DNA of 29,247 nt from Mesaphorura yosii (GCA_009869945.1 WIXG01000646.1:1-29247); one strand, 5' to 3'. Positions 8,337 through 18,783 are shown, numbered from the stretch's first letter. A program made the numbers and translations. The notes: a model not told the origin generated them from the sequence alone.

Positions 8337-11144
8337 ATGGGACCAAGGTCAAGATTTATTTTCTGGTTCAAGGTGACATTCCGGCTGACCATTGCCGTAT
8401 TGGGGATGCTGATCCACCGAAGTCGCTCCCAGTTCAATGAATTTGATAGCAAGTGCACTCAATGTAGTGACAAGGAATTTTTGTGATGTTTGACCTGTGC
8501 TTTGCTCATAGATTGCAAAATCAGTGACCATGACGCGGGCGGATACCCTTGGTCAGTTGGCCTTCGAATTTCCTTCGAAAACGAGAACGACGCGTACTGG
8601 CCTGCGATTATCATTGGACCACACACGTTGATAGCGGATGGACGCACCTTTCGAGCTCCAAACCGGAAACTCAGGTTCCTATCTCCAAGCAATTACTCGA
8701 TTAGTCTCACGAATACCCCAGTTGCGGATGGGTACAGTGACATCGAGGTAAGTTGCTTCCAAATTAATTGGAATACTCTTCATGGTAAATCTCTAATTTT
8801 GTGGACATCAGATCTCGTACATCCGCCCACATCCCAAAATTGGTGTAAACACTGAATATTGGATGGTGGCAGAACATGACTTTGCACTGATCCGCACTCG
8901 AAATCCGATCAACTTCACTCACACAATCCGACCACTTTGTCTGCCCAATTGGGACGAAGATGACTGGAAATCGTGTCAAGATCGAAAAGTATCGTACATC
9001 CAAGATGGTAATTACCTGATAATCATGGGGTGGACGTGCAAATACTACTATTCCCTGCCCGGTGGCGTGAATGGGTCTGCTGGCTTTGATTTCCTGATCC
9101 GTTCTTACCAAGACTGCTACGGCGTATGGCGATAGCAGCCGGAGTACATGATGTACGAAGGAGTCAACTACATCAATCAGGTATGCGGAAGACCAAAAGT
9201 GCGGAGATTCAACATGTCATCTGACGACCTTGACCCAGGATTCTGTGGAGAAAAAGGATACTACGCGACTGGCAAAGTGGGTACCGGCGATGAATGGAGT
9301 CTGCTTTGCAAATTCAATGGATTTGGGCAAGAAGTGTTTGCGGGACCAACGGGATACGTTTCTTTGCTGACTCCGTCCATTGTGGAATGGATTCGGAACG
9401 CTACGACTTGTGATCCAAGGCAGTATGCCTGCAACGACGGCCAGTGCATTCCGCTGGCCCAACGCTGTGACCAGGTGCAAGACTGCGCGGATAGATCGGA
9501 TGAAGACCCTGTATACTGTCGGGCCCTGAACCACTGCGGAACAAATCAGTTCGAGTGTGATGTGTACGGGGAGTGCAAGCCAGCCGTGGATGAAAACGGA
9601 AAAGTGCGAGCAAATTGTGATGGTGTACGAGATTGCCCGAATGGTGAGGATGAATACCCAAGCATGTGTTTGCAGCCGGATCCATCTTGGTTCAGCAGAA
9701 ATTGGGGCTATGTCATCAGCTCTGCTGTGGCGGTCATAATTGTCATCCTACTCGTGGTAGAGCTCGTAGCAAGGCAGACAATAATCGTGAGATGACTACC
9801 ATAGTCCAAGTAAATAATTTTTGATTATGAATAATCGCTGACTTTTCATTTGCAGAGACGACGTCTTTACCTGACTGATGATGAAATACAAGAATTTCTG
9901 CAAGGAGTTGATAACGAAATTAGTGAGGTTCCACCAGAGGGTGCAAACCGAGGATAAATTCAGCCCTCCTCAATGCAGATGCCATATATTTACGTCATCA
10001 AGAAAGACAGGTTCAAATGGGGACCATTAATTGGTAAAGGCGCCTCTGGCGATGTTTATGAAGGGCACGTCGATGGGCGGCAGGTTGCCATCAAAGTTCT
10101 TAAGAAGGGAACCGTCGAAAAGGAGATTTTCAAGACATTTTTAATTGAACTCAAAAAACTGGCATTCGTCAATTTTATCAAGGGTGGGCACGGTAATGTG
10201 ATAAACTTGGTTGGCGCACACATCGAGGAAATTCGCAATCGTATGTCCATCTGACCCGTTTTCTCGTAATTTGATTCTGAACTGGAGCTTCTATCCCTAG
10301 TTGAGTTGCATATTGCACTCGAGTTCTGTGAAAATGAGAGCGTCATCGACTATCTCAAGAAGCACTCACATGAATTTAAAACGAATGCTAATGCTGATAC
10401 GTACTCAATGGCTTCCGTGGACGGCGGGCTTGTACTGCAAGCCTCACAGCAGCGGTACATTAAATTCGATTCCATGGAGCGTATAAATAAAAGCAGCCGC
10501 GCGACAGAAGACAGCGGCAGGCCCTCCAGTTCGACTGATGGAGCTTCAACTTTTACTTGGAATTCGCTCCTTCACCAATGGCTCTGTAAAATAGCGGACG
10601 GTATGCGGTTCCTTTCCTCACATAATGTTGCTCACGGTGACCTGGCCGCCAGAAATGTTCTGTAAGACTCTAACCTCAACGTAAAAATTAGCGATTTCGG
10701 GCTGTCCCGTCAAGTGTATATTATAACAAGTCAGGAGCTAAAGTGGACAAGAACACGCAGTTGCCTTGGCCGTGGATGGCACCAGAGGTACTTGGAGCCA
10801 TGAGAATGTCTCCTGCGTCTGATGTATGGCCGTTTGGCATCTTGACTTGGGAACTTTACACTTTGGGTGGTGTGCCGTACGGAGGACTTGAATGGAGCCC
10901 CAACTTTGTGAATCAGCTCCAGTGTGGGTTGCGACTCCCAAAGCCAGAGCATGCGTCGAAAGAATTGTTAGTAATTGCGAGGAATTTTATGATGAAATTG
11001 AATTTATGCTCATTTCATTATTTCATTGACAGGATCCGCATAACAGAAAAGTGCTGGGCATTCCAACCCAAAGCACGCCCCGATTTCAACGGGTTGCATC
11101 AGAAATTAATGGCACTGTCGAATTTTGGCAACTCCGACCGTTGA
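8337..11144 (+). pseudogene. trypsin-like / LDLa / transmembrane / tyrosine-kinase receptor, broken
   Basis: Exons inferred: 8337-8463, 8512-8747, 8812-9786, 9856-10240, 10301-10966, 11033-11144. The order is signal peptide, chymotrypsin-fold domain (GGYPWSVGL near residue 55; EHDFALI, IRPLCLP; VEWI), two LDLa modules (about 321-358 and 363-407, with CDxxxDCxDxSDE), one helix (about 418-440), then a tyrosine kinase (GKGASGDV loop, VAIK, HGDLAARN, DFGLS, WMAPE, SDVWPFG). The protease is degenerate: no TAAHC, and GDSGG is replaced by GTGDEW, so His57 and Ser195 are lost while the Asp102 region remains. Lesions: TAG at 9133-9135, TAA at 10663-10665 inside the catalytic loop region, and an indel near 10720 (exon length off by one phase). 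A TAA at 9955 may be removed by a 51-nt intron (9928-9978). Ancestral role: a receptor kinase with a non-catalytic protease ectodomain. It now looks non-functional unless the assembly is wrong. Confidence 0.8.
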
Positions 11145-11481
11145 GATTGGCAAAACTTTTCGAAACTAAATAATTACTGGTTCATAAAATATTCAAAAAG
11201 TAATAAGTTAATGCCTCTGTAATTGCGGAACACTTGCACTTCTTTTTTTCTTAATTGCCTCAGGTGGATTCGATTCGCTCTCTCATTTGCGACAAGAACA
11301 TGGAACAGCGAAGGCGATATTTTCCGTTTGTGTTGTACCTGTATGCCCAGGAGCGCCGTTCCAAATGAAAAAGGAACAAAAGGGTCAACCGAGAAATGCT
11401 GTGGCAATATTTTGAATCAAGTCTACTTAGCATTGAGTCACAAAATTTCAAGGACCATCCATTTTTATTAGTAGTATTTCA
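11145..11481. other. spacer between convergent gene ends
   Basis: Short region after the broken receptor kinase and before the 3' end of the transporter fragment. It contains the minus-strand AATAAA at 11469-11464 that belongs to the latter. No coding exon seen. Confidence 0.4.
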
Positions 11482-11775
11482 TTATCCGCATGCTGATATT
11501 AAAATCATCTGCAAGAATATACATTCTAAGTAATTTACTTTCATCACTTCACAGGTCAAATATAGCTTACGATGTGAAAGAGCACTTACATGAAACACTT
11601 GCAGCCTCACAACGAGGGTGCACTCAGTCCTGAATCTAATCAAGTCATTGAGAGCGCCGGATATTGTCGGAGTCGTAAAGAGGCCCAGTGAAATAGCCGA
11701 CCACCATATCCCAGAAATTAACTCATGACCTTTAAGGTCATCTTCGGGACTGCCCGACCCAAGCGCCTTGCCTCC
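11482..11775 (-). pseudogene. 3' fragment of an SLC18B1-like MFS transporter
   Basis: Two minus-strand exons, 11775-11590 (after a CCGTGCAG acceptor, ending at a perfect GTAAGT donor) and 11508-11482 (after CTTGCAG), give 70 residues ending in TAA, with AATAAA at 11469-11464. The sequence PEDDLKGHELISGIWWSAIS followed by LGLFTTPTISGALND matches the late helices of the vesicular amine/polyamine transporter-like SLC18B1 branch of the major facilitator superfamily, where a PDD...SGLW...GP..SG..D pattern is typical. About eleven upstream helices are absent: the 670 nt upstream hold no clear exon and then the 3' end of a kinase gene begins. The last helix is also unusually short. I read it as a 5'-truncated copy; a gene with very distant 5' exons is unlikely in this compact region. 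Confidence 0.55.
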
Positions 11776-11781
11776 CTGCAC

Positions 11782-12449
11782 GGCGATTAGAAGTTCACAA
11801 GTTTACAACTTTGCACACTTGATGCATAAGATTCAATATTTAGAGGTCTCGAGGTTTGGGTCAAGCGTTCGTGAGTTTCCCGGAATACCCTATTACCAAC
11901 CTAACCCAACCTAATCATGCCAATGTTGATTTCACTGGACAAGCTGCTGTTTATGCTGAGTTCCTGAGCCATGAATTTTCAAACAAAAAGCATCAAGTAA
12001 CAGTAATATTTCTACAGTAACAGCTTGGCATTGGTATTCTTCAACTCACCAGATAAATTGACATGAGTCAGCACTCAGTTCAAAAAGGATCAAGTATCAC
12101 AGTAAGGGAAGTAATTTTGCTGACCTTATAAATTAGAAATGTTTCCCCCATACTCTCATAACAAAACTTTAGCATATACACGCTTAGTTTTACCCACTTT
12201 TCATATTCCCACTAAATTTTGGGTTGGAATTCTACATAAGCGAAAGAAGTTACACGTCACCATGGCAATGCATACAAGAGCGTAGTAATTGGCATAGCTA
12301 CCACCGCCAAATCACATGTTTTTAATACGTTTGAGCAAAGTTCTGGTCAAGGCAGGGTTGTTAAGTGAGTAAAATTAAGCGTTACACCTTGTAGTTTATC
12401 TAGTCAATACTCAGTTGGTTTACTCCAAATCAGGGGATCCTTCTGCACA
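11782..12449. other. AT-rich spacer
   Basis: No full exon is recognised. On the minus strand near 12320-12235 a short open stretch reads FGGGSYANYYALVCIAMVT, which has the look of a membrane helix and could be a remnant of the neighbouring transporter, but it lacks clear splice signals. A short run of CCAACCTAACCCAACCTAA at about 11898-11916 is telomere-like by eye but too short to mean anything. Confidence 0.35.
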
Positions 12450-15348
12450 TTATATGTTAAGCTTAGTCAATGTTTCCTTGATCTGGCTTATTGTCGGTCG
12501 CTCTTTCGGATCCAAATGCCAACACTCCGTCAGCAGCTTGTAAGCTTCCTCCGTCGAAAACTCTGGCTTTGGATTCCTGAGCCCAGACTCCAGCTCCTGA
12601 ACAAAGGTCGGACTCCATAGTGTATTCGGGTACGGCGTCTGAGCAAGGCTGAACACTTCCCAGGCTGTGACCCCAAATGACCACACGTCGGACGCAGTCG
12701 AGAATCGCATGTCTTTGATGGACTCAAGAGCCATCCATCGCCAGGGCAACTGTCGCTCCTCGGATCGGACGTAGGCGGAATAGTCACTCAGTAGTGCGGC
12801 TAGCCCAAAGTCTGCAATCTTGACGATCAGATGTTCGTCGAGAAGCACGTTCCTAGCTGCCAGGTCGCCATGCACAACTCGCCTCTCTGCGAGGAACTCC
12901 ATCCCGGATGCAATCTGAGTCGTCCACTGAAGCAGTTGCCTTTTCCTCATCTCTGCCTCAGACGACGACGCGTCTACGAGTAGACGAATGGCGCGCAGAT
13001 ACCCTTCCAGATCCCGATTCACACACACTTCCAGTACGATGGAGACACAGTCCAGGTCAACCGTTACAGCACCCAACAGGCCCACAATATTCGTGTGTGG
13101 CCCAACATGAATGAGGATCTGAAGTTCTTTGAGGAGTCTGGTGATGGAGGCGCCACCTGTCACATGACGTTGGATCTTGCCTGGACCGCTCATTTTGGGC
13201 CGCTTCACCGCTACATGAAGAGGAGGTTCTGACGACCCTTGTTTGAACAGGAGACCCGGGTGAACAACACTGAATTGTCCGGTCCCAAACACCTGCCCGT
13301 TTGGGTCCAGTCGCACACTGTTTGCGTCCAACTCGTACTGACCAGCGTCGTAGGGCGTGGTGAGGGCGAGGTAGTTTCCACTCGGGCGTTGAGGATTCCC
13401 CACTCCGCCTCTACACTCCAGGTCGACTGAGCACCAGCTCAACGGCAGCACACCCGCGTGAAACTGGTGGAGAATGCTCTGGAGTGAGAGTGCGGTTGAG
13501 GAGAGGCGGCTGGCTTTTCCTCCCGAAGTGGCGGGGTCAATGACGAGGGCGTGACCCGATCGACGACTTCGCCTCCTCCACCAAACGAGTCCAAGGGTGC
13601 ATAAGATGAAAAGTGCAAGGGAGCCAAGGGTGAGTGAGACGGAAAGAAGCCAGGAAGGTGTCGCCCCTTCACTTTCTTCATCGCGTTCGGTTACTGTCGT
13701 TGTTGAAGGTGACGACGAGGCGATGCAGCTCAGTCCTTCACGCACGCACATCACCGCCCCGAGTGCGTCTAGACGACCAGCTCCAAAGTGAAAGTTTGGA
13801 AACTGAGAGTCTGGGACTCCACCACAACTCGACCCCGCCTCCTTCAGCTCCTTTGAGGCAGTGACCCGAAGGACTTGCTTCACCTCCTCGTAACTACGAG
13901 TCATTGAAAGATGCCGTGTGTAATTATTATTACAGGAGTAAAATTGAAATCCAAAAATTGTGCCATTAACTTTATATTAATTATAAAGGCTAGGGCGGGT
14001 CCATGGGTGAAACGCGGAGATTGCGGACCAATTGTTAAGCTTACGTGAGTTGAGGTGCTTCGCTGAGCATGAGTGCAACAACTCCTACCACATGCGCGGC
14101 CGCGATTGTCGGAGCTTCGGAAGGTGGCCAGGATCCGTAACAATCGTCCGCACTGTGTGTGGGGGCAAGGACGTTCACGCCAGGTGCCGTGAGGTCCGGT
14201 TTGAGGGGTGCGCCAGGTCTTGGGCTGGGTCCGACTCCCGAGTAGCTGGCGAGTCTGTCCTCCTCGTCCGTAGCACCCACGCTTATCGCCCAGTCCGACC
14301 ATCCCGTGTACGTGATTGAGGAGCAGGCAGGCGGCGCCTCCTCCGGTTCTCCGACTGCTATGGAACTGTGTGTGACGTGAATGATGCCTCCTTCACGCCA
14401 GGCACGGAACAGGTTCTCGTAGGAGGGGATATTGGCCGTGTTGCTCACCAGGAAGGAGGTTATCACAACATTAGGTGCTCGTTCTGGGTCTGGGTCACTT
14501 TTGTCTAGCCTCCATGGAGTCAATATAAACTGCCCACACATGGCAATGGAGGTGAGGGTCCCTGACCCATTGTTGTTGAAGGCCTTGCACGTCAACCATT
14601 GCGCTCCCGGAGCCACTCCAACTCTACCACCGCCAAGAGACACTCCAAGCTCCTGAGTGCCCATACCAAAGTCGTCAAAGGGTTGCGGGGACTGAAAGAA
14701 GGTGAGTGCGTTGTACCAAGAGTGACCATCGTCTCTGTACGAGCGGCTCAGGGCCTCATGTGTGACACGCACTCCAGTGCTCAGGCTTCCTATGACAACC
14801 CCTGACCCATTCACACCAGCTGCCCACACTTCCTCCACACCAATCAGCCTCAGATTGTAATCAATGTACGACTTCGAGCTCTGCATCACTGCCGCATGGT
14901 TCGAACTGCCTTTTGCTCGTGTAGCAGGAAGATGAATCGGCTCATCAACCTCAACACGAACCACGTCGGCTCTGTCACGCAAAATGTCAAGTATTTTTGA
15001 AGGAGCATTTCGGATGTGGATTTGGTTGGTGATCCAGAAACTTGTGATTTCGAGGGCAGGCTCCCATCCTTTCAGAACCTTCAGCAATGAGGCTTGTGAA
15101 TCTTCAGCGTTCCGGAGGAGAGCGAAGTGGAGGGCAGCCCGTCGGTCTGCAATGTTTGTAAACGTGCCGGCATTGGCGGCTGACGAAATATGGTTAAGGG
15201 GTGTGTTGTTGCCCACCCGCATCGAGATGAGGATGCTGGAGGAGGCGGTGGAGGCCTGGATTCTGGGGTCAATCCAGGGAGCTCCAACCACAGAGATGCT
15301 GAATAAAGCCAAGAGGAAGAGGCGGAACACAAGCGCCATTATTGCCAT
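12450..15348 (-). CDS. subtilase-like pseudoprotease receptor tyrosine kinase, copy 1
   Basis: Two exons, 15348-14045 and 13893-12450 (phase 2, GTAAGC/CGTAG), encode 915 residues. The start is the ATG at 15348; the open frame begins earlier but at a TTG. Order: signal peptide, I9-like propeptide (about 65-135), S8 subtilisin-like domain (about 165-470), one helix (about 514-539), then a kinase. All catalytic positions of the S8 domain are changed: DTG reads STG (S190), GHGT reads GMGT (M229), the oxyanion Asn is replaced (about I330) and GTSMA reads APTIA (T414). It should be proteolytically dead. The kinase looks intact: GTGQFSVV loop, VAVK (K665), Glu in LLKELQIL (about 691), HGDLAARN (D778, N783), DFG (D796) and LPWRWM typical of tyrosine kinases. 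It should sit in the plasma membrane with the kinase in the cytosol. The head-to-head neighbour is its paralogue. Confidence 0.9.
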
Positions 15349-15814
15349 TGAGTGGATCAAACAGAGACTTTAGCGCACACTGCACTAATGTACTCTTAAT
15401 ATGAACGTAGTAGTATTGAGTATGAAATTGAGTCGAATCTGGGACAAATTGCAACTGCATTTCAACGCAACACAAATTTAGGAACTTAACAAAGTGAACA
15501 AGCAGTCAACTGAGTGTTTTTAAACTCCCTGAATGTAACATTGAGAGGAAGGTCCAGTAGTCGTCAGTCATACTACATAGAGAAGATAAGAGATCCAGTT
15601 GAACAAGGAGTACAATTCAGTCCAATTCAACAACAACTTGCTTATCGTCGTCGCGGTACTCAAGTGCCATGTCCTTCCCTGGAATCCTACGTGCAAAAAT
15701 GCAGAATGCGAACAAGTGATTAGAAAATTGTCAACTTGGCAACTGCAGATACGAATTGAATGATTTCATCCATTTCAACATGTCCATAGATTTTAGTATT
15801 CAGATCAGTTCGTT
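15349..15814. promoter_or_regulatory. shared upstream region of two divergent receptor-kinase genes
   Basis: The two start codons are 466 nt apart and point away from each other, so both promoters must lie here or in undetected upstream exons. On the plus side GATCAGTTCGTT at 15804-15815 is an excellent arthropod initiator but would leave a leader of only about 8 nt; alternatively TTTTAGTATTCAG just before it is a splice acceptor of a non-coding first exon. The arrangement suggests co-expression of the pair. Confidence 0.45.
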
Positions 15815-18783
15815 ATGATTCTGTTATTGTTATTGCTAGAGTTTACAGCCCTTGCAATCACGTGTACTTCTGGTGCATTCATCGAGCCTGAATTAGAAAG
15901 ATTGGTAAGGGATGAGCAGCAGAGTTACAGCCTCCGCCGCCCCATCGAGCTACTCATCACGATGAGGGAAGGGACGAGAAAAGTCCTGACGGAGTTTCCT
16001 GAAGCGGACATACCAAGGAGCTCCGTACAAATGGGAAACCACCGCACTGCACTCCGCCACGCCCTCTTGCTGAATGCCCAGGCTTCACAGGCCTCACTCA
16101 TCGCCGCTTTGACGGACATGTTTCAGGAATCCGGCACCGGCACTCAACTGACAAGTTTCTGGATCACGAATCAACTTCTCGTTCGGAACATAACCGCGAA
16201 CGTCATTGGTCTCCTGAATCTGCTCCGTGACCATGACGAGGTGGCACGAGTGCAGCAAAATGCGCGATTCTCTATTCACAGTCACAGCCACAAACAGCAG
16301 CTCTGGCCAGAGTCGACTCTGAATTGCAAGAGTCAGAATGGAGGTCGTCTGGAGCCAGGCTACAACCTCCAGCTCCTCCGGGTTCCCGAACTCTGGGCGA
16401 AGGGTGTGAACGGAACCGGTGTCGTCGTCGGGATAATCGACACTGGTGTCCGACACACTCACTCAGCTCTCCGGGACAGCTACAAGGGAGACAAGTACTC
16501 GTGGCGCGACGGAGTGACCTTTGCTAGCAACCCGTCGGATGACCTGGGGCACGGGACGATGAGCATGGGACTTCTGGTTGGAGGGGAAGGTGTTGGAGTG
16601 GCTCCAGGAGCCAAGTGGATAGCCTGTAAAGCAGTGGATGCGAGTGAGATGACGTGGGACGCATTTATTCGCTGCGGTCAGTTTATGTTATGTCCGACGA
16701 CACCGGACGGTTTAGAGGAAGACTGTAGTCAGGCACCGAGTATCGTCAGTGGTGGCCTCAATGCTCCTCCAGGCTTTGATGGCGACGGCTTGCTTGACAG
16801 CATTGCCAAAGCTTTGAGTGCTGCCGGCATTCTTGGCGTCTCGTCCGCAGGCGCCCACGGTGAGGTAGAGGAGGGATGCTCTTCAGTCTTGTTCCCTGCA
16901 CACTACCCCACGGTCCTGGCCGTTGGAGCGACGGATGAAGAGGACCGACTATGGAGGCTGAGTGGTCAAGGTCCGCCTGCCTCCGATCCTCATTTAATTA
17001 AACCTGAGGTCACAGCGCCTGGAGTGAACGTTATCTCGACCGCCTTCGACTCGGACGACTGCTACTCCGTGGGTTCAGGGACCGACAGAGCTGGGCCACA
17101 GGTGGCGGGAGTGGTGGCGTTGCTCCTGAGTCACGCTCCATGGCTGACACCAGCACAGGTTCAGACTTTGCTCCAGAATACGGCCGCGAGAAACCTTGGA
17201 TTCGAGGGTCGAACCTGTGCTGACCTCCCAGACTCTGAGTTTCCAAATTTCCAGTTTGGGTACGGACGAGTCGACGCTTATGCTGCGTACAAGTGTATAA
17301 ACGACCCGGTATGTTTGAAGGAGTCGGGCATAACTCCAGAACCGTCGTCAACAATAACCCAAGTCACAAGTACAGAGATCGGCGACACTGACACAGAGAC
17401 CAACATGGTAATCCAACAGAATTATCACATCACAACTTTAAATTTTAAACTTGCGTCTTGACTCCCGTAATTTTACAGACAGTTTGGCTGTGGGTTGGAG
17501 TTGTGGCTGGAGGAGTAATTGTGCTCCTCCTGCTCGCCTCCCCAATGGCCTTCGTGTTTGTGTACTGCAAAAGGAAATCAAACACTAATTCGAAATTTAA
17601 AGAAGATGAAGCTACTCCTATGGAACACATTCTCCGCCAGTTCCAGGCTGGTGTGTGGCCTCAGCTTGTTGCCCTTCAACAATTGCGTAATCATCACGAT
17701 GACAACCAATCAGAATCGAGAGTTGAGATTGCCAACTATGTCGCCTTTAGTCAACCATACGATTTCCAACGCTATGACATTCAAACGTCGGACCTCCAAA
17801 TTGAGACGAGTCATGTGCTTGGAGCGGGTGAATTCGGGATCGTGTACGCAGGCGTTCTCACAAAGCGTATAAACGAAGAAAAGCGCGAAACTCAGGTCGG
17901 AGTAAAAAAACTGAGGCCTGGGCACGATGTGGAGGCTGTGTCCTCGTTTCTGAAAGAGTTACAGATCATGGCTTATGTTGGAGAACACGTGAACATTGTC
18001 CAGCTGCTGGGTGCGTGCACACAATCAAAACACGCCAACGTGGATGAACTTTGCATGGTCCTCAGTCTCTGTGTACATGGAAACCTTGAGTCGTACCTTC
18101 GAAACAATCGGGCTGCATTTGTAGGCTCGGAGCAGAAGAAACCGAGACTGGACTTCGGATCCTCGACCTCGAATGCTCATTACGTCTCATTTTTCCCCTC
18201 CGACTTTCCTGAAGCGACTTGGTCATTTTGTACGGAAGATTTGGTTCGTTGGACACTCCAAATAGCGTCTGGTATGGAATACTTGGCCCAGAAGCGTGTG
18301 ATTCACGGTGACCTCGCGGCTCGGAACGTGCTTCTCGATGAGGCCCGCATGGTTAAGCTTTCTGACTTTGGGCTTGCGAGTCGACTGTACGAGTATACGT
18401 ACAGGAAACCTTTCGACGCACACGCATCGGACTCGGAGCAGCGCCCTCTGCCGTGGCGGTGGATGTCACTTGAGTCACTCAGGGAGTTGAAGTTCTCCAC
18501 GGCCTCCGACGTCTGGGCGTTTGGGATCACAGCCTGGGAAGTGTTCAGCCTCGCAGAGGTTCCCTACCCGGGTCTCGTGTATGGTCACCGTTTCCTTCAA
18601 CTCCTTGGACAAGGGTACAGAAACACAAGGCCAAAGTACGGCCCGGATGACGTGTATGCGATCATGAGACTCTGCTGGGCTTCGAAACCGAGTCAGCGAC
18701 CAAATATGGCGGAGATTAAGGAGATGCTGACTCATATTCTCGAAGTCGTCCTGTCCAAAGCAAACTCAACATTAGATAGCTGA
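15815..18783 (+). CDS. subtilase-like pseudoprotease receptor tyrosine kinase, copy 2
   Basis: Two phase-0 exons, 15815-17407 and 17479-18783, encode 965 residues. Order: signal peptide (MILLLLLLEFTALAI), I9-like propeptide (about 75-152), S8 domain of the bacillopeptidase-F-like type (about 182-495; GVNGTGVVVGIIDTG, DDLGHGT, GVGVAPGAKWIACKA), acidic Ser/Thr linker, helix (about 533-560), kinase (about 640-950). In the protease Asp (D209) and His (H246) remain, but the oxyanion Asn is Ala (A347) and the nucleophile motif GTSMA reads GTDRA (Ser to Asp, D424), so it should not cleave. The kinase keeps GAGEFGIV, Lys (VGVK, about 674), Glu (FLKELQI, about 691), HGDLAARN (D809, N814), DFG (D827) and LPWRWM; an insert of about 60 residues separates its hinge from the alphaE helix, as in split-kinase RTKs. 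Intron position differs from copy 1. Ligand unknown. Confidence 0.92.

Noticed and set aside
10662..10691. A 30-nt GTAAGA...TTAG intron that would remove the TAA after HGDLAARNVL
   Set aside because: Too short to splice, and its removal would delete the strand between the catalytic loop and DFG that both relatives keep.
11898..11916. Telomere-like CCTAACCCAACCTAA run
   Set aside because: Two or three imperfect units only, in an ordinary AT-rich spacer; no array.
15349..15360. Start of copy 1 at 15360
   Set aside because: That codon is TTG; the first ATG in frame is at 15348 and leads directly into the signal peptide.
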